Shown: positions 51,780-61,353, numbered from the stretch's first letter. The stretch: 64,000 bases of DNA from Allosediminivita sp964397775 (GCA_964397775.1 CAYNKL010000002.1:1-64000), one strand, 5' to 3'. Notes: generated by a model not told the origin, from the sequence alone. Program-made: numbers and translations.

Positions 51780-52648
51780 CAGGCTGCCTCCTGCTTCACG
51801 GACTTCAGAGCATCTTCGAGCTCGACGAAGCTTGGCCGATAGTGAGAAGGCGTGTTCTGGCGACCCACTTCAATGCAGATGTTCGTGGCATGATTGTGCA
51901 GATTCGCAACGAGGACTTCCCGTATGAGCTGATAGAAATGCATGTCCTCCTCGCAAACGGCCTTCACCTTTCCAGCGAATGGTCCAACGATCCCATAGGC
52001 GAGGAAGACGCCGAGAAAGGTGCCAACGAGCGCGCCGCCAATAAGTCGACCGAGGACTTCTGGTGGCTGGTCAATCGACGCCATCGTCTTGATCACACCC
52101 AGCACGGCGGCGACGATCCCGAGCGCCGGCAGAGCATCGGCCATCGACTGCAGCGCGTGACTGGAGTGCTGAGCATGGTGGGACATTGTCTCGATTCGCT
52201 TGTCGAGGACCTCCTCGACCTGATGCGGATCGTCGTAGTTCATCGAAACCGAACGCATCGTATCGCAGATCAACTCGATCGCGTACTTGTCGGCCAGTAT
52301 CTTGGGGTACTTGCTGAAGATTGTTGATTCACCGGGGCTTTCGACATGTTCTTCGATGGCAACGGGGCTCTGGCGTGCCAAGCGTATCAGCTCGAACAAG
52401 AGGCAAAGCAGGTCTCGATAGTCCTCGGGACGCCATTTCGCGCCTTTGAAGACCTTCGAAATATCCTTCAGCGTGTGCTTTACGACGCTGGAATCGTTGC
52501 CGATCAGAAACGCCCCGGCCGCCGCCCCGCCGATCATCATGAACTCGAACGGCAACGACTTGAGAATGATGCCGAGTTTACCGCCAGCCAGCAGGTAGCC
52601 CCCGAAAACCATGACAAAAATCACGACAATTCCGATGATTCCGAACAT
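51779..52648 (-). CDS. motA: flagellar motor stator protein MotA
   Basis: This 289-residue proton-channel stator subunit has four membrane segments. Conserved elements are MMIGGAAAGAFLIGN, the cytoplasmic loop with RPEDYRDLLCLLFEL, and ADALPALGIVAAVLGVIKTM plus GALVGTFLGVFLAYGIVGP in the last two helices. Its partner motB is 5 kb away at the head of the flgE-flgK-flgL-flgI group. It is followed by the 746-residue periplasmic protein. Confidence 0.96.
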   Translation of the reverse strand: MFGIIGIVVIFVMVFGGYLLAGGKLGIILKSLPFEFMMIGGAAAGAFLIGNDSSVVKHTLKDISKVFKGAKWRPEDYRDLLCLLFELIRLARQSPVAIEEHVESPGESTIFSKYPKILADKYAIELICDTMRSVSMNYDDPHQVEEVLDKRIETMSHHAQHSSHALQSMADALPALGIVAAVLGVIKTMASIDQPPEVLGRLIGGALVGTFLGVFLAYGIVGPFAGKVKAVCEEDMHFYQLIREVLVANLHNHATNICIEVGRQNTPSHYRPSFVELEDALKSVKQEAA

Positions 52649-52719
52649 CGGGGTACCTCCTGAAGCCGACGCGTACAGAAAGACAGCAGCGGGTTAAGAT
52701 TGCGTGCGCAGGGCGCAGA

Positions 52720-53829
52720 TCACATCACGACAAACTCGGCGTGAAGCGCGCCTGCGGCCTTGATGCTCTTGAGAATATCGATCATGTCGCGCGGGCTCAC
52801 ACCAAGTGCATTGAGCCCTGCGATGACCTCGGAGAGCGAGGTGCCATTTGGTATCTCGGCCAGACCGATACCGGGTTCTTCGACGATATCGGCACGGGTA
52901 CGCGGCACCACCACCGTCTCCCCCTCGGCAAATGGGTTCGGCTGAACAGCGATCGGGGCTTCCTCGATGCGTAGCGTCAGGTTTCCCTGCGACACCGCGA
53001 CCCTCGATATCCGGACATCCTCGCCCATGACAATCGTTCCAGAGCGCTGGTCGACCACGACGCGGGCGCGGCGCTCCGGTTCAACCGCGAGGTTCTCGAT
53101 CCGGTAGATGGCCCTGGCGGGGGAACCTGCGCCCGTCCTGTGAAGATCGAGCCGCACGGTACCTGCATCCAGCATCACGGCAGCAGTGCCGCCCACCGCC
53201 CTGTTGATCACCTCTTCGATGCGGGCCGCCGTGGTAAAATCCGGTTCTCGAAGCGCGAGCCTCAGGCTGGTCATCTGCGTGAAGTCGAATTCCACCTCGC
53301 GCTCGATACGTGCCCCACCCGGAATGACGCCAGCTGTCGGCACGCCCTGGATCACGCGCGCGGCCTCGCCTTGGGCCTCGGCGCCACCTGCGATCACTGT
53401 CCCCTGCGCCACCGCGTAGATCTGACCGTCAGCCGCATTGAGCGGTGTCATGATAAGCGTCCCGCCAAGCAGACTGGTCGCGTCGCCGATCGCCGAGACC
53501 GTCACGTCTATCGAGCTGCCGGTTCGTGCAAAGGGAGGCAGCCGTCCCGTCACAAAGACCGCGGCCACGTTCCTGGGGCGAAATTGCTCGCCGTTCACGT
53601 TGACACCCAGCCGCTCCAGCATGTTTGCCATGATTTCTTCGGTGAAAGGAGCATTTCGGAGGCCATCGCCGGTTCCATTGAGGCCGACGACAAGGCCGTA
53701 TCCGACGAGGTCGTTGGACCGCACGCCGTCGACCTCCACAAGATCCTTGATCCTTACGGATTGCGCCGGCGCTGCTGCCGCCAAAGAGATAAAGGCCAGC
53801 ACACAGGCAAGCAGGTGGCGCAATTTCAT
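52720..53829 (-). CDS. flgI: flagellar P-ring protein FlgI
   Basis: This 369-residue periplasmic protein has a Sec signal ending near PAQS. SVRIKDLVEVDGVRSNDLVGYGLVVGLNGTGDG begins the mature protein and is diagnostic, as is the C-terminal LNALGVSPRDMIDILKSIKAAGALHAE. The ATG at 53829 shares one base with the flgL stop (TGATG). Confidence 0.97.
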   Translation of the reverse strand: MKLRHLLACVLAFISLAAAAPAQSVRIKDLVEVDGVRSNDLVGYGLVVGLNGTGDGLRNAPFTEEIMANMLERLGVNVNGEQFRPRNVAAVFVTGRLPPFARTGSSIDVTVSAIGDATSLLGGTLIMTPLNAADGQIYAVAQGTVIAGGAEAQGEAARVIQGVPTAGVIPGGARIEREVEFDFTQMTSLRLALREPDFTTAARIEEVINRAVGGTAAVMLDAGTVRLDLHRTGAGSPARAIYRIENLAVEPERRARVVVDQRSGTIVMGEDVRISRVAVSQGNLTLRIEEAPIAVQPNPFAEGETVVVPRTRADIVEEPGIGLAEIPNGTSLSEVIAGLNALGVSPRDMIDILKSIKAAGALHAEFVVM

Positions 53830-54830
53830 CAAAGGTACCCCGCCAGCGAAAGGCGCTGAGATCGGGCGGTGATGGCGTAGAGGCTTTCAAGCTGTCCGCG
53901 GATGCTCTCATATCTCGAGGCAGTCTCGTATTGATCTGTTCCGACCAGATCGAGCCGCGCGATTTGCGTGGCAGTGCGCTCGCTCTCGTTCCGCGCGCCC
54001 GTCTCTTCGATCCGCGCTTCGAGGGAGCCCAGACCCGATCTCAGTTCGGTAACGGATTCGAGGGCAGACCTCACCTGCAGGCCGGCTGTGCGAAGGGCGT
54101 CGACTTTTCCGTCGGGGCTGAGCCCACTGGTCGGTTCCGCGGCAAGCGCAGCCATTGCGAGAGACTTGAGAAGGTCCCGGAACGCCTGGTTGTCGGCCCT
54201 GATATCGATGTCGGCGCTTTCACTGTCACTGAGCGGTATGGGTGAAAGACTTTCCACAGAACCCTGGTAGGTCGAACTCTCGAATCCGCCACCGGGCGTA
54301 TCGAACCAGGCATCGAGTTGCGCCTGAACTCCGGCGACGGAGGTTTCCCCGCTGACCAGCGGACGAAGGTCATCGAGCAAGGTCTTCGCATCTTCAAGAG
54401 GCGCACGATCCGTGGCCGTACCGGAGAACAGAAACCGGCCTGCGACTGAGCGGTTGAGCCCGCCAATGACGCTTTCGAGTGCCTCGCCCGCATCCCTGGA
54501 CATGGTGGCGAGAAAGGCGGGCGATGGCGTCAGTTCCGACGACAGGAGGACATTGGACAGCTCATCGCTACGGGACTGAAGCTGGTCGAGGGTCGTCTGC
54601 ATGGACTGCGAGAGGATTGTCGCCTCGTTGTTGTTGATCCGGTAGGTCTCCAGCCGTTCGATGGACATGTCGATCGACAGGAGGCCGGCCACGTCCCCCT
54701 GGAGATGCGCCGCGGGATCCTTGACGAAACCAGTGGCGATCTCGGTGGCGAGGGTGTCCATCTCGGTCTTGAGACGGGTATGTTCACTGCGCAGTAGAAG
54801 ACTGCGCGCCATGTCACCGATCGGCTGCAT
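53829..54830 (-). CDS. flgL: hook-filament junction protein FlgL
   Basis: This 333-residue flagellin-like junction protein has terminal helices resembling flagellin D0/D1. IGDMARSLLLRSEHTRLKTEMDTLATEIATG opens it, GRFLFSGTATDRAP lies near residue 135, and the end is similar in kind to FlgL proteins. It lies 12 bases after flgK. Confidence 0.87.
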   Translation of the reverse strand: MQPIGDMARSLLLRSEHTRLKTEMDTLATEIATGFVKDPAAHLQGDVAGLLSIDMSIERLETYRINNNEATILSQSMQTTLDQLQSRSDELSNVLLSSELTPSPAFLATMSRDAGEALESVIGGLNRSVAGRFLFSGTATDRAPLEDAKTLLDDLRPLVSGETSVAGVQAQLDAWFDTPGGGFESSTYQGSVESLSPIPLSDSESADIDIRADNQAFRDLLKSLAMAALAAEPTSGLSPDGKVDALRTAGLQVRSALESVTELRSGLGSLEARIEETGARNESERTATQIARLDLVGTDQYETASRYESIRGQLESLYAITARSQRLSLAGYL

Positions 54831-54842
54831 GATGAGGCTCCC

Positions 54843-56294
54843 TTATATGCTGAGCAGGCGTTCCATGAGGTCGTCGACGACCGACATGACCTGTGCGTTC
54901 GCGGCATAGTGCTGCTCGATCTCCATGAGACGCTGGAGCTCCTGGTCGGTATCGACCCCGATGGCCAGTTCCATCTCGCGTAGCGCCAAGTGGCTCGCCG
55001 CCTGGTAGGTCTGCTCGGAATCCCGCCGCACCCTTGCCCCGGCCACATCCGAGACGAAGCTCGATACGAGATTGGTGTAGCTGCGCGCAGAGGGGTCGAG
55101 CGAAGCGCTCACTGGGGGTGCGACCTCGGAGAGGGCGCCACTGATTGCATTCAGCAGATCGGCGTCGCCGACCTCGCCCTGAGACGCCGCGTAGAGACCA
55201 TCCCGGAGACGCCAGGTTCCGCCGCTTCCTGGTGCGACAAGGCTGTTCACTTCGATCGTCTGGGCAAAGCCGATCTCGTCAGCCGCGGTAAAGGGCGTGC
55301 CGGCATTGGTGAAGAGCCCGGCGTCGGTAGCGCCGATCGTGGCATCGGGCCCACCCGGGCCGAGCCGCTCTGCAAGTTCGCGGGCGAGAGCGTCGAGCTC
55401 GGCCTGCCGGGTGACCGCGATTTCGTCGCGTATCTCGAACTGGGCCGCAATCGTGCCGCCGGCGAAGACACCGGCACTGCTGGTATCAATTGGTTTGCCG
55501 TTTATCGTGAGCCCCGAGAGCTGGCCGCCAGCCTGTGTCATTTCCGGGTCGATCGCGTTCTTCCCGGCAAAGCCGATCTCGGCCTTGAGGCCGCCATCAA
55601 GCAATATGGCACCACGCCTCGTGAAGAGGGAGACTTCGCCGTTGTCCCGCTCGACCATGCGCAACGGCACCATGTCGGAGACGCCGTCGATGATCCTCTG
55701 GCGCTCATCCAGGAGCGCGGCAGTGTCACCCTTTCTCGCCTTCGCACGAACGATCTCCTGGTTGAGTTCGTCGACACGGGTCAGCGTCTCGTTCAGACGG
55801 TCGACTTGCAGCCCGATGCTCCGGTCCGCGGCTTGGCGCCCGGCCTGGATCTCGTCTGAAACGTCGTTGAATTTGCGTGCAAGGTTCGTCCCCGCATGCG
55901 CGACGGATTCGAGCCGTTGAGCCGAGGAAGGGTTTGCCGCGGCCACAATGAGGGCGTTCTCGAACGCGGCGATCCGCATCGGAAGCGAGCCGGGTACATC
56001 CGAACTCCCCACAGCATCCTCGAGACCACTGGCAAATGTCTGCAGCGTCGATGAGTTGCCCAGGCGCGCATCAGCCTGACGGCGATCGGCGATCACCGCC
56101 GGGTCACTTCGGCGCAGGACACCATGGATCTCGACCCCGCCGGACGTGCCGATGGAGGAAGGTGTCAGCTCGAGAGAGCGACGACCATATCCTTCGGTCG
56201 TGGCGTTGGAGATATTGCTCGCGACCAGGCTCGCGCCACGCGCGTTTGCGGTCAGACCGCTGAAGGCGTTGTAGAGGGCTCCTGTCAGGGACAT
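54843..56294 (-). CDS. flgK: hook-filament junction protein FlgK
   Basis: This 483-residue protein begins MSLTGALYNAFSGLTANARGASLVASNISNATTEGYGRR, the FlgK hallmark. The C-terminal helix contains LMEIEQHYAANAQVMSVVDDLMERLL. The ATG at 56294 gives this start; upstream codons to 56303 are unlikely to be used. It follows flgE after 25 bases and precedes flgL. Confidence 0.96.
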   Translation of the reverse strand: MSLTGALYNAFSGLTANARGASLVASNISNATTEGYGRRSLELTPSSIGTSGGVEIHGVLRRSDPAVIADRRQADARLGNSSTLQTFASGLEDAVGSSDVPGSLPMRIAAFENALIVAAANPSSAQRLESVAHAGTNLARKFNDVSDEIQAGRQAADRSIGLQVDRLNETLTRVDELNQEIVRAKARKGDTAALLDERQRIIDGVSDMVPLRMVERDNGEVSLFTRRGAILLDGGLKAEIGFAGKNAIDPEMTQAGGQLSGLTINGKPIDTSSAGVFAGGTIAAQFEIRDEIAVTRQAELDALARELAERLGPGGPDATIGATDAGLFTNAGTPFTAADEIGFAQTIEVNSLVAPGSGGTWRLRDGLYAASQGEVGDADLLNAISGALSEVAPPVSASLDPSARSYTNLVSSFVSDVAGARVRRDSEQTYQAASHLALREMELAIGVDTDQELQRLMEIEQHYAANAQVMSVVDDLMERLLSI

Positions 56295-56319
56295 GCGCCG
56301 CACTCCTCAGTCTTGGGGG

Positions 56320-57636
56320 TCATCGCTTGATGTTCGTGGTTTCCTGCAGCATCTCGTCGACGGTCTGGATGACCTTCGCGTTGGACGAGTAGGCGCGCTG
56401 GGTCTGGATCATGTTGGTAAGCTCGGCGGCGACCTCTGTGGTCGACCCCTCGCGCGCGAAGCCGATGACTTCGCCTGTCGGACCGGTGCCAGCGTCCCAG
56501 AGGTAGTATGATCCGCTATCGAGGGTTGTCATGTATGTCTGACCCGACATGGTCTTCATGCCGTTCGGATTGGCCATGGCGGCGATGGGTATCTGGTAGA
56601 TGGTCCGCGTCACGCCAGTATCGTAAAGCGCATTCACGAAGCCCCGCTCGTCGACCTCGACCGAGGTCATGGTGCCCACAGGGGTTCCGTCCTTGCTGAT
56701 GTTGAGCGGTGCGAAAGTATCGGCGAGCTGGGTCAGGCCCTCGCTGGTTCCCGGGGCCCCCAGGTTGATTTCCATCGGACCGCCGTTCGTCGTCACGATC
56801 AGGGTGCCTGTCGTGTTGTTGTAGGCACCGCCGGTCGCGGGGCCCGGCTGGGTCACGCTCTGAATGGAACCGCCGTTCGTGCTGCCCTGGTTGAAGGTCA
56901 CGGTATAGACGCCGATGGGATTGCTGGCAGCGGGCGTTGCCGAGTCCGAAATCGTCATTGTCCATTCGTTGGACCGCCCGGTGGCGGGAATGGTCGGAGT
57001 GAAGGTGATGTCGAGCGTCTCGGAGACGCCGAGGTTGTCGTAATATTCGACAGAGACATCGTAGGGTGTGCCCGCAGCGCCTGCATAGGTGTCGGTCGCG
57101 GGGAGATTGATTCCGAGCCCGACCTCGGACGTGGGTTCCCCGGTAAGCGTGGTCGTGTTGATCCGCACCGGCTCGAGCGGCGAGCTGCTGTCCCTCGGGA
57201 ATACGGGGATCGTCCCGTCCGGGTTTGCCGGCCAGCCCATCAGCGTGAGGCCCGATTCGGTGTTGAGGTAGCCGTTGGCATCCGGACGGAAGGACCCGGT
57301 CGTGGTCAGCAGCGTCTGCGGATTGGCGATGCCTGCCTTCACCTGCACGGTGCTGGCGACGGGAAGGAACCCGTCGCCCCGGATGGCCAGGTCAGTGGCA
57401 TTGCTTGTGCCGACCACGGTGCCGTTCTGACTGATGATGCGCTGCGTCTCGGCGCGCACGCCGCCGGCGCTGTAGGTGCCGCCGCTCTCGCCGATGACCA
57501 TCGACTGGAAGTCGGCCTCGACCCGCTTGTAGCCGTAGGTAGCTGAGTTGGCGATGTTGTCGGAAATGGTCGACAGCCGCGTCGCATTGACCGACAGGCC
57601 AGCCACACCGGCATTGAACGAGGAGGTGATCGACAT
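56320..57636 (-). CDS. flgE: flagellar hook protein FlgE
   Basis: This 438-residue hook subunit has the N-terminal rod/hook helix with STISDNIANSATYGYKRVEADF, the variable D1/D2 body, and the C-terminal ELTNMIQTQRAYSSNAKVIQTVDEML. AGGAGGTGATCGAC would lie within the gene, not before it. A near-consensus CtrA-like element lies 61 to 75 bases upstream. Confidence 0.97.
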   Translation of the reverse strand: MSITSSFNAGVAGLSVNATRLSTISDNIANSATYGYKRVEADFQSMVIGESGGTYSAGGVRAETQRIISQNGTVVGTSNATDLAIRGDGFLPVASTVQVKAGIANPQTLLTTTGSFRPDANGYLNTESGLTLMGWPANPDGTIPVFPRDSSSPLEPVRINTTTLTGEPTSEVGLGINLPATDTYAGAAGTPYDVSVEYYDNLGVSETLDITFTPTIPATGRSNEWTMTISDSATPAASNPIGVYTVTFNQGSTNGGSIQSVTQPGPATGGAYNNTTGTLIVTTNGGPMEINLGAPGTSEGLTQLADTFAPLNISKDGTPVGTMTSVEVDERGFVNALYDTGVTRTIYQIPIAAMANPNGMKTMSGQTYMTTLDSGSYYLWDAGTGPTGEVIGFAREGSTTEVAAELTNMIQTQRAYSSNAKVIQTVDEMLQETTNIKR

Positions 57637-57696
57637 TGACGCGCCTTTCTGGTGTCTCGGAGCAGTTCCCTGGCCTTTCGTCATAAGGCCGCAGGC

Positions 57697-57711
57697 TTAA
57701 TGCCCCGCTAA
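57697..57711. promoter_or_regulatory. candidate CtrA-like box upstream of flgE
   Basis: On the plus strand TTAA-TGCCCCG-CTAA followed by C, matching seven of eight consensus bases plus the often conserved trailing C. It lies 61 to 75 bases before the flgE start, between flgE and the end of motB. Confidence 0.38.
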
Positions 57712-57752
57712 CATCTAAGATTGCGTTGACTTCGATCTCCTCCCCTCGGCGC

Positions 57753-58595
57753 TCAGACATCGCGCAGGAAGATCACCTCCAGACGATTGTTGCGGAAGTC
57801 CATCCGGTTGGGGCGTGCCGGCTCCCGGTCCGCGTGTGCGGTGGTGCGGCTGATGCGCTGTTCCGGCATGCCGGTTTCGCTCAGAAGTCGGCGGAACATG
57901 TCAGCCCGCGCGCCGGAAAGATCCCAGGACGGGTTCTCCCTAAGCACAAGCGGATAGGAAGCGGTGTGCCCCTCGACCGCGAGCGGGTTCGTCACCACCG
58001 CCGATGCCGTCACGATCAGTCGCGCGAGTTCACGCAGGCGGTTGGTCGGCTCCGCCCCGTCGAATAGCGGCGCCTCCGCGGTCTCGAACAGTTCGACGAC
58101 AAGGCCCTCGTCTGTCACGCGGGTGACGATGTGTTCCAGAAGCTCGTCGGCGACCATGCTCTCGCCACTGCGTCCCATGAGAAGTGACTCGACCGCCTCG
58201 AAAACCTCGTCTTCCTGCTCGGCCTGGCCTTCGCTCTCGGCAGGTCCGTCGCTGAGGGATCCCCGCGCGGCAGATTGCTCGGTCGGATTCAGGCTGGTGG
58301 CACCGGTTCCGATGCGCGGCAAGGTATTCTCGGAAAAGACGGAATCGCCCCCGAAGGAGCCGTCACCGCCACCGGAAACGCGATTGATGACAATATTCGG
58401 ACTGAAGTAGTCCGCGATGCCCTTGCGCTGTTTTTCGGTTGTCGCATTCAACAGCCACATCAGGAGGAAGAAGGCCATCATCGCGGTAACGAAGTCGGCA
58501 TACGCCACCTTCCAGGCACCACCATGATGCCCACCGCCATTTATGACCTTTTTCCGCTTGATGATGACTGGCGCGACATTGCTGTCAGACGCCAT
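57753..58595 (-). CDS. motB: flagellar motor stator protein MotB
   Basis: This 280-residue stator subunit has one N-terminal membrane helix whose aspartate D34 in AYADFVTAMMAFFLLMW is the proton-binding residue. An acidic linker follows. The OmpA-like peptidoglycan-binding domain begins near residue 150 and includes NPLAVEGHTASYPL and LSGARADMFRRLL. The ATG at 58595 follows AGGTGG; a GTG at 58616 is less likely. It stands upstream of flgE. Confidence 0.95.
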   Translation of the reverse strand: MASDSNVAPVIIKRKKVINGGGHHGGAWKVAYADFVTAMMAFFLLMWLLNATTEKQRKGIADYFSPNIVINRVSGGGDGSFGGDSVFSENTLPRIGTGATSLNPTEQSAARGSLSDGPAESEGQAEQEDEVFEAVESLLMGRSGESMVADELLEHIVTRVTDEGLVVELFETAEAPLFDGAEPTNRLRELARLIVTASAVVTNPLAVEGHTASYPLVLRENPSWDLSGARADMFRRLLSETGMPEQRISRTTAHADREPARPNRMDFRNNRLEVIFLRDV

Positions 58596-58643
58596 TTCCA
58601 CCACCTTTGTTCTCACCCAACCACAGGATGTACCCGCGCAGGT

Positions 58644-58658
58644 TTACCGCTGGCTTAA
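58644..58658. promoter_or_regulatory. candidate CtrA-like box upstream of motB
   Basis: TTAC-CGCTGGC-TTAA, preceded by T to give TTTACCGC (58643-58650). It lies 49 to 63 bases before the motB ATG and matches seven of eight consensus bases. Confidence 0.35.
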
Positions 58659-58662
58659 GGAC

Positions 58663-59298
58663 TCAAATGCGATGTTTCCGCGTCCGGTCACGCAGGGAAA
58701 CGGATCGCAGGACCGTCGCAAGCATGAGCCGAAGATCGAAGCAAATCGTCCGTCGCTCCTGATAGATGAGGTCCAGCCGCGCCTTGCGGGGAACGCAGCG
58801 ACGGCGATAGACGGCCTCGGTCTGCTCGGCCGTGCCGCATCCTGCCAGAAGGCGTTCTTCGGTCTTATGAAATGCCAGGGTGGCGAGTCCGGTGATCCCC
58901 GGACGGGATTTCAGGACGCGCGCATAGAGCTCCGGCTCCATCTCGACATAGCGGCGCAGGGGCGGGCGCGGGCCGACGAAGCTCAGATCCCCGCGCAGCA
59001 CGTTCCAAAGCTGTGGCAATTCATCCAGACGGTAGCGCCTGAAGAAACGCCCGGTCGCGGTGATGCGCGCGATCTTGTCGCCGCCGGAAACACCGCGGTC
59101 CCCGGCATCCGGGCGCATGGTTCGGAATTTCCAAAGTTGGAATGGCCGGGGACCGGTGGTCATGCGCTCGGAAATGTAGAGGACAGGGCGACCGTCACGA
59201 AGCAGGATGGTCAGCGCGATCGCTGCAATCAGGGGAGCCAGCACCACCGACAGCAGCAGAGCCGCAACGAGATCCAGCGCGCGCTTGCCTGCGGTCAC
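58663..59298 (-). CDS. short bacterial sugar transferase (initiating phosphoglycosyltransferase)
   Basis: This 211-residue protein is of the PF02397 family and transfers a sugar phosphate to undecaprenyl phosphate to begin polysaccharide repeat assembly. It has a single N-terminal hydrophobic segment, then FQLWKFRTMRPDAG, YRLDELPQLWNVLRGDLSFVGPRPPL and SRPGITGLATL, all core motifs. It lacks the multi-span N-terminal domain of WcaJ and so is of the small monotopic kind. The GTG start overlaps the epimerase stop (GTGA). Confidence 0.93.
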   Translation of the reverse strand: MTAGKRALDLVAALLLSVVLAPLIAAIALTILLRDGRPVLYISERMTTGPRPFQLWKFRTMRPDAGDRGVSGGDKIARITATGRFFRRYRLDELPQLWNVLRGDLSFVGPRPPLRRYVEMEPELYARVLKSRPGITGLATLAFHKTEERLLAGCGTAEQTEAVYRRRCVPRKARLDLIYQERRTICFDLRLMLATVLRSVSLRDRTRKHRI

Positions 59299-60137
59299 GG
59301 CCAGATCCCCCCGGTGCGTGCGTCCTCGACCAGCCAGGCCGGATCGGCAGAAGAGATTGGAAGCGGACAGATTTCGCCAAGCCGTGAGGTATCGAGGACC
59401 AGGCGCTCTGTCGCGGTGTCCGGGGCGGAACACCAGTCGATATGGCACCCGCCCGCGCGGGCGATATCGTCCATGCAGACCGGCGCCGGTGCGCCGACAT
59501 TGAAGATGCGGTCGACGGCGGCTGCGGGGGCCTCGAGCATCGCGGCAATGACGCGGGCAAGATCGGTCGGTCCGATGTAGCTCCGCCAGGGGCCGCACCC
59601 TGAAGGAAAGCGATCAAGCGTCACACGGCCGCCGGGCCGCATGTTCGCGAATAGGCTCTCGGCCCCGGCGACATTCCCGATCCGCAGGATCGTCGTCGCG
59701 AGCTCGGCGTCCGACAGCTCGGCAAGACGACGCTCCATCGCAAGCTTTGCCTGACCGTAGGGCGTGGGTGGCGCCGGGTCAGTGACCTCGGAAACAGGGG
59801 GGTCGGCAGGCGCGTAGACGGCGGCGGACGAACAATGGATGACCCGCGTTGCGCCGAGCGCGATGGCGAGGGCCTGTGCCTGTTCGGCAAGGTGGCTGTT
59901 CATGGCAAGCGCGTCCGGCGAGCGGCCCGTGACGCCCCATAGGGCCACAACCGCACCCACCCTCGGAAGGTCGTCGTGCGGCGTGCCGGGTACCCATCGC
60001 AAGGCCCCGTCCCCTGCCCCGCGTGTCACCGGAACCAAGCGCCGGTCACAGACCGGGGGCCAGGCCGCGCGCACCATTCGGCCAAGTTTACCCCCTGCCC
60101 CGAGCAGCAGCACGTCATTCTGCGGTGCAGTTGCCAC
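59295..60137 (-). CDS. NAD-dependent epimerase/dehydratase family protein
   Basis: This 280-residue extended SDR has VLLLGAGGKLGRMVRAAW as the cofactor motif and HCSSAAVYAP plus YGQAKLAMERRL with the catalytic YxxxK. The GTG at 60137 follows AAGGG. It is coupled to the sugar transferase and probably supplies or modifies its nucleotide-sugar substrate. The exact reaction cannot be assigned. Confidence 0.8.
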   Translation of the reverse strand: MATAPQNDVLLLGAGGKLGRMVRAAWPPVCDRRLVPVTRGAGDGALRWVPGTPHDDLPRVGAVVALWGVTGRSPDALAMNSHLAEQAQALAIALGATRVIHCSSAAVYAPADPPVSEVTDPAPPTPYGQAKLAMERRLAELSDAELATTILRIGNVAGAESLFANMRPGGRVTLDRFPSGCGPWRSYIGPTDLARVIAAMLEAPAAAVDRIFNVGAPAPVCMDDIARAGGCHIDWCSAPDTATERLVLDTSRLGEICPLPISSADPAWLVEDARTGGIWP

Positions 60138-60246
60138 GTTCTCGGCCCTTGTTGTCCATTCATCTGAACTCAAGCCTATCCAGACCAGGTTATCAAAGCT
60201 AGAAGGCTGACGAAGAGAGGATTTCTGCGTAAAGGAGAGCGGAGGC

Positions 60247-61353
60247 ATGCGCACCGGTATCGTGCTTTGCATCGCACTTTCGCTCGTCTCGGCGTGCAGT
60301 ACACCGCGCGGCGCGGCCCTGCGCCAGGAAGTTCTGCAAGAGGCGAATGCTGAGACGCCCACGTTCGAGGTGGTGCCCGTCACCCGGGCCAACCTCCCTA
60401 CCCTTGCGCAATGGCCCGTCGCCGACAAGACTGGTCACTACCTCTGGCCCAAGGCCCAGAGCGGGCCTGCGTCGAACACGATCCGCAGCGGTGACAGCAT
60501 CGATCTCGTGATCTGGGACAGCCAGGAAAACTCTCTCCTGACCAATCCGGGCGAGAAATTCACGCGCATCACCGACGAGATGGTCGCGCCCGACGGATCG
60601 ATCTTCCTGCCCTACGTCGGCAAGATGAAGGTCAGCGGCCTGACACCCGACCGCGCACGCGAACAGGTCCAGCAGCGGCTCGAGGCGATCGTTCCCTCGG
60701 CCCAGGTTCAGCTCAGCTTCGAACAGGGGCGCGACAACGCCGTCGAGGCGGTCAGCGGCTTGGCATCGCCGGGCAGCTATCCCCTGCCCTCGCGGAACTA
60801 CCGGATTCTCGGTCTGATCTCGGACGCCGGTGGCATCCCGCCCGGCATGCGCAACCCGCAGGTGCGCCTTCTGCGTGGCAGCGAGACCTACCAGATCTCG
60901 GCCGACCGCCTCTTCGAGAGCGCGACGCGAAATGCCCTGCTGCGCCCCGGTGACGCGGTGGTGGTCGAACAGGATGATCGCAGCTTCATCGCGCTCGGCG
61001 CATCCGGGAACGAGGACCTGATCTACTTCACCAAGGATCGCCTGACCGCGCTTGAGGCGCTGGCGCTCATGAAGGGTCTCGACGACAGGAGCGCGGACCC
61101 GGGCGGTGTGCTCATCCTGCGCGATCACGGCGCCGAATACGCCGGCAAACCCGGCTACGGGCCGGGACCCGGCCAGGTGGTCTTCACCGTGGACCTGACC
61201 AGCGCGGACGGGCTCTTTGCGGCGGGCCGCTTCCCGATCCAGCCCGGCGATACGGTGCTTGCGACAGCCTCGCCGATCACCGATGTCCAGAACGTCTTCA
61301 CGCTTCTCGGAAGCGCCGTGGGCCTCGGACGAAACGTCTCCGCCCTGAGATAA
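60247..61353 (+). CDS. polysaccharide export outer-membrane lipoprotein (Wza/KpsD-like)
   Basis: This 368-residue protein has a signal peptide with lipobox LVSAC, cysteine at residue 18. The polysaccharide export domain (IRSGDSIDLVIW, then ISLP-like DGSIFLPYVGKMKVSGLTP) and SLBB-type repeats (SPGSYPLPSRNYRILGLISDAGGI) follow. It would form the outer-membrane pore for capsule or exopolysaccharide, and could serve the KpsMTE-like exporter at the other end of the window. It is divergent from the epimerase gene. Confidence 0.92.
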   Translation: MRTGIVLCIALSLVSACSTPRGAALRQEVLQEANAETPTFEVVPVTRANLPTLAQWPVADKTGHYLWPKAQSGPASNTIRSGDSIDLVIWDSQENSLLTNPGEKFTRITDEMVAPDGSIFLPYVGKMKVSGLTPDRAREQVQQRLEAIVPSAQVQLSFEQGRDNAVEAVSGLASPGSYPLPSRNYRILGLISDAGGIPPGMRNPQVRLLRGSETYQISADRLFESATRNALLRPGDAVVVEQDDRSFIALGASGNEDLIYFTKDRLTALEALALMKGLDDRSADPGGVLILRDHGAEYAGKPGYGPGPGQVVFTVDLTSADGLFAAGRFPIQPGDTVLATASPITDVQNVFTLLGSAVGLGRNVSALR

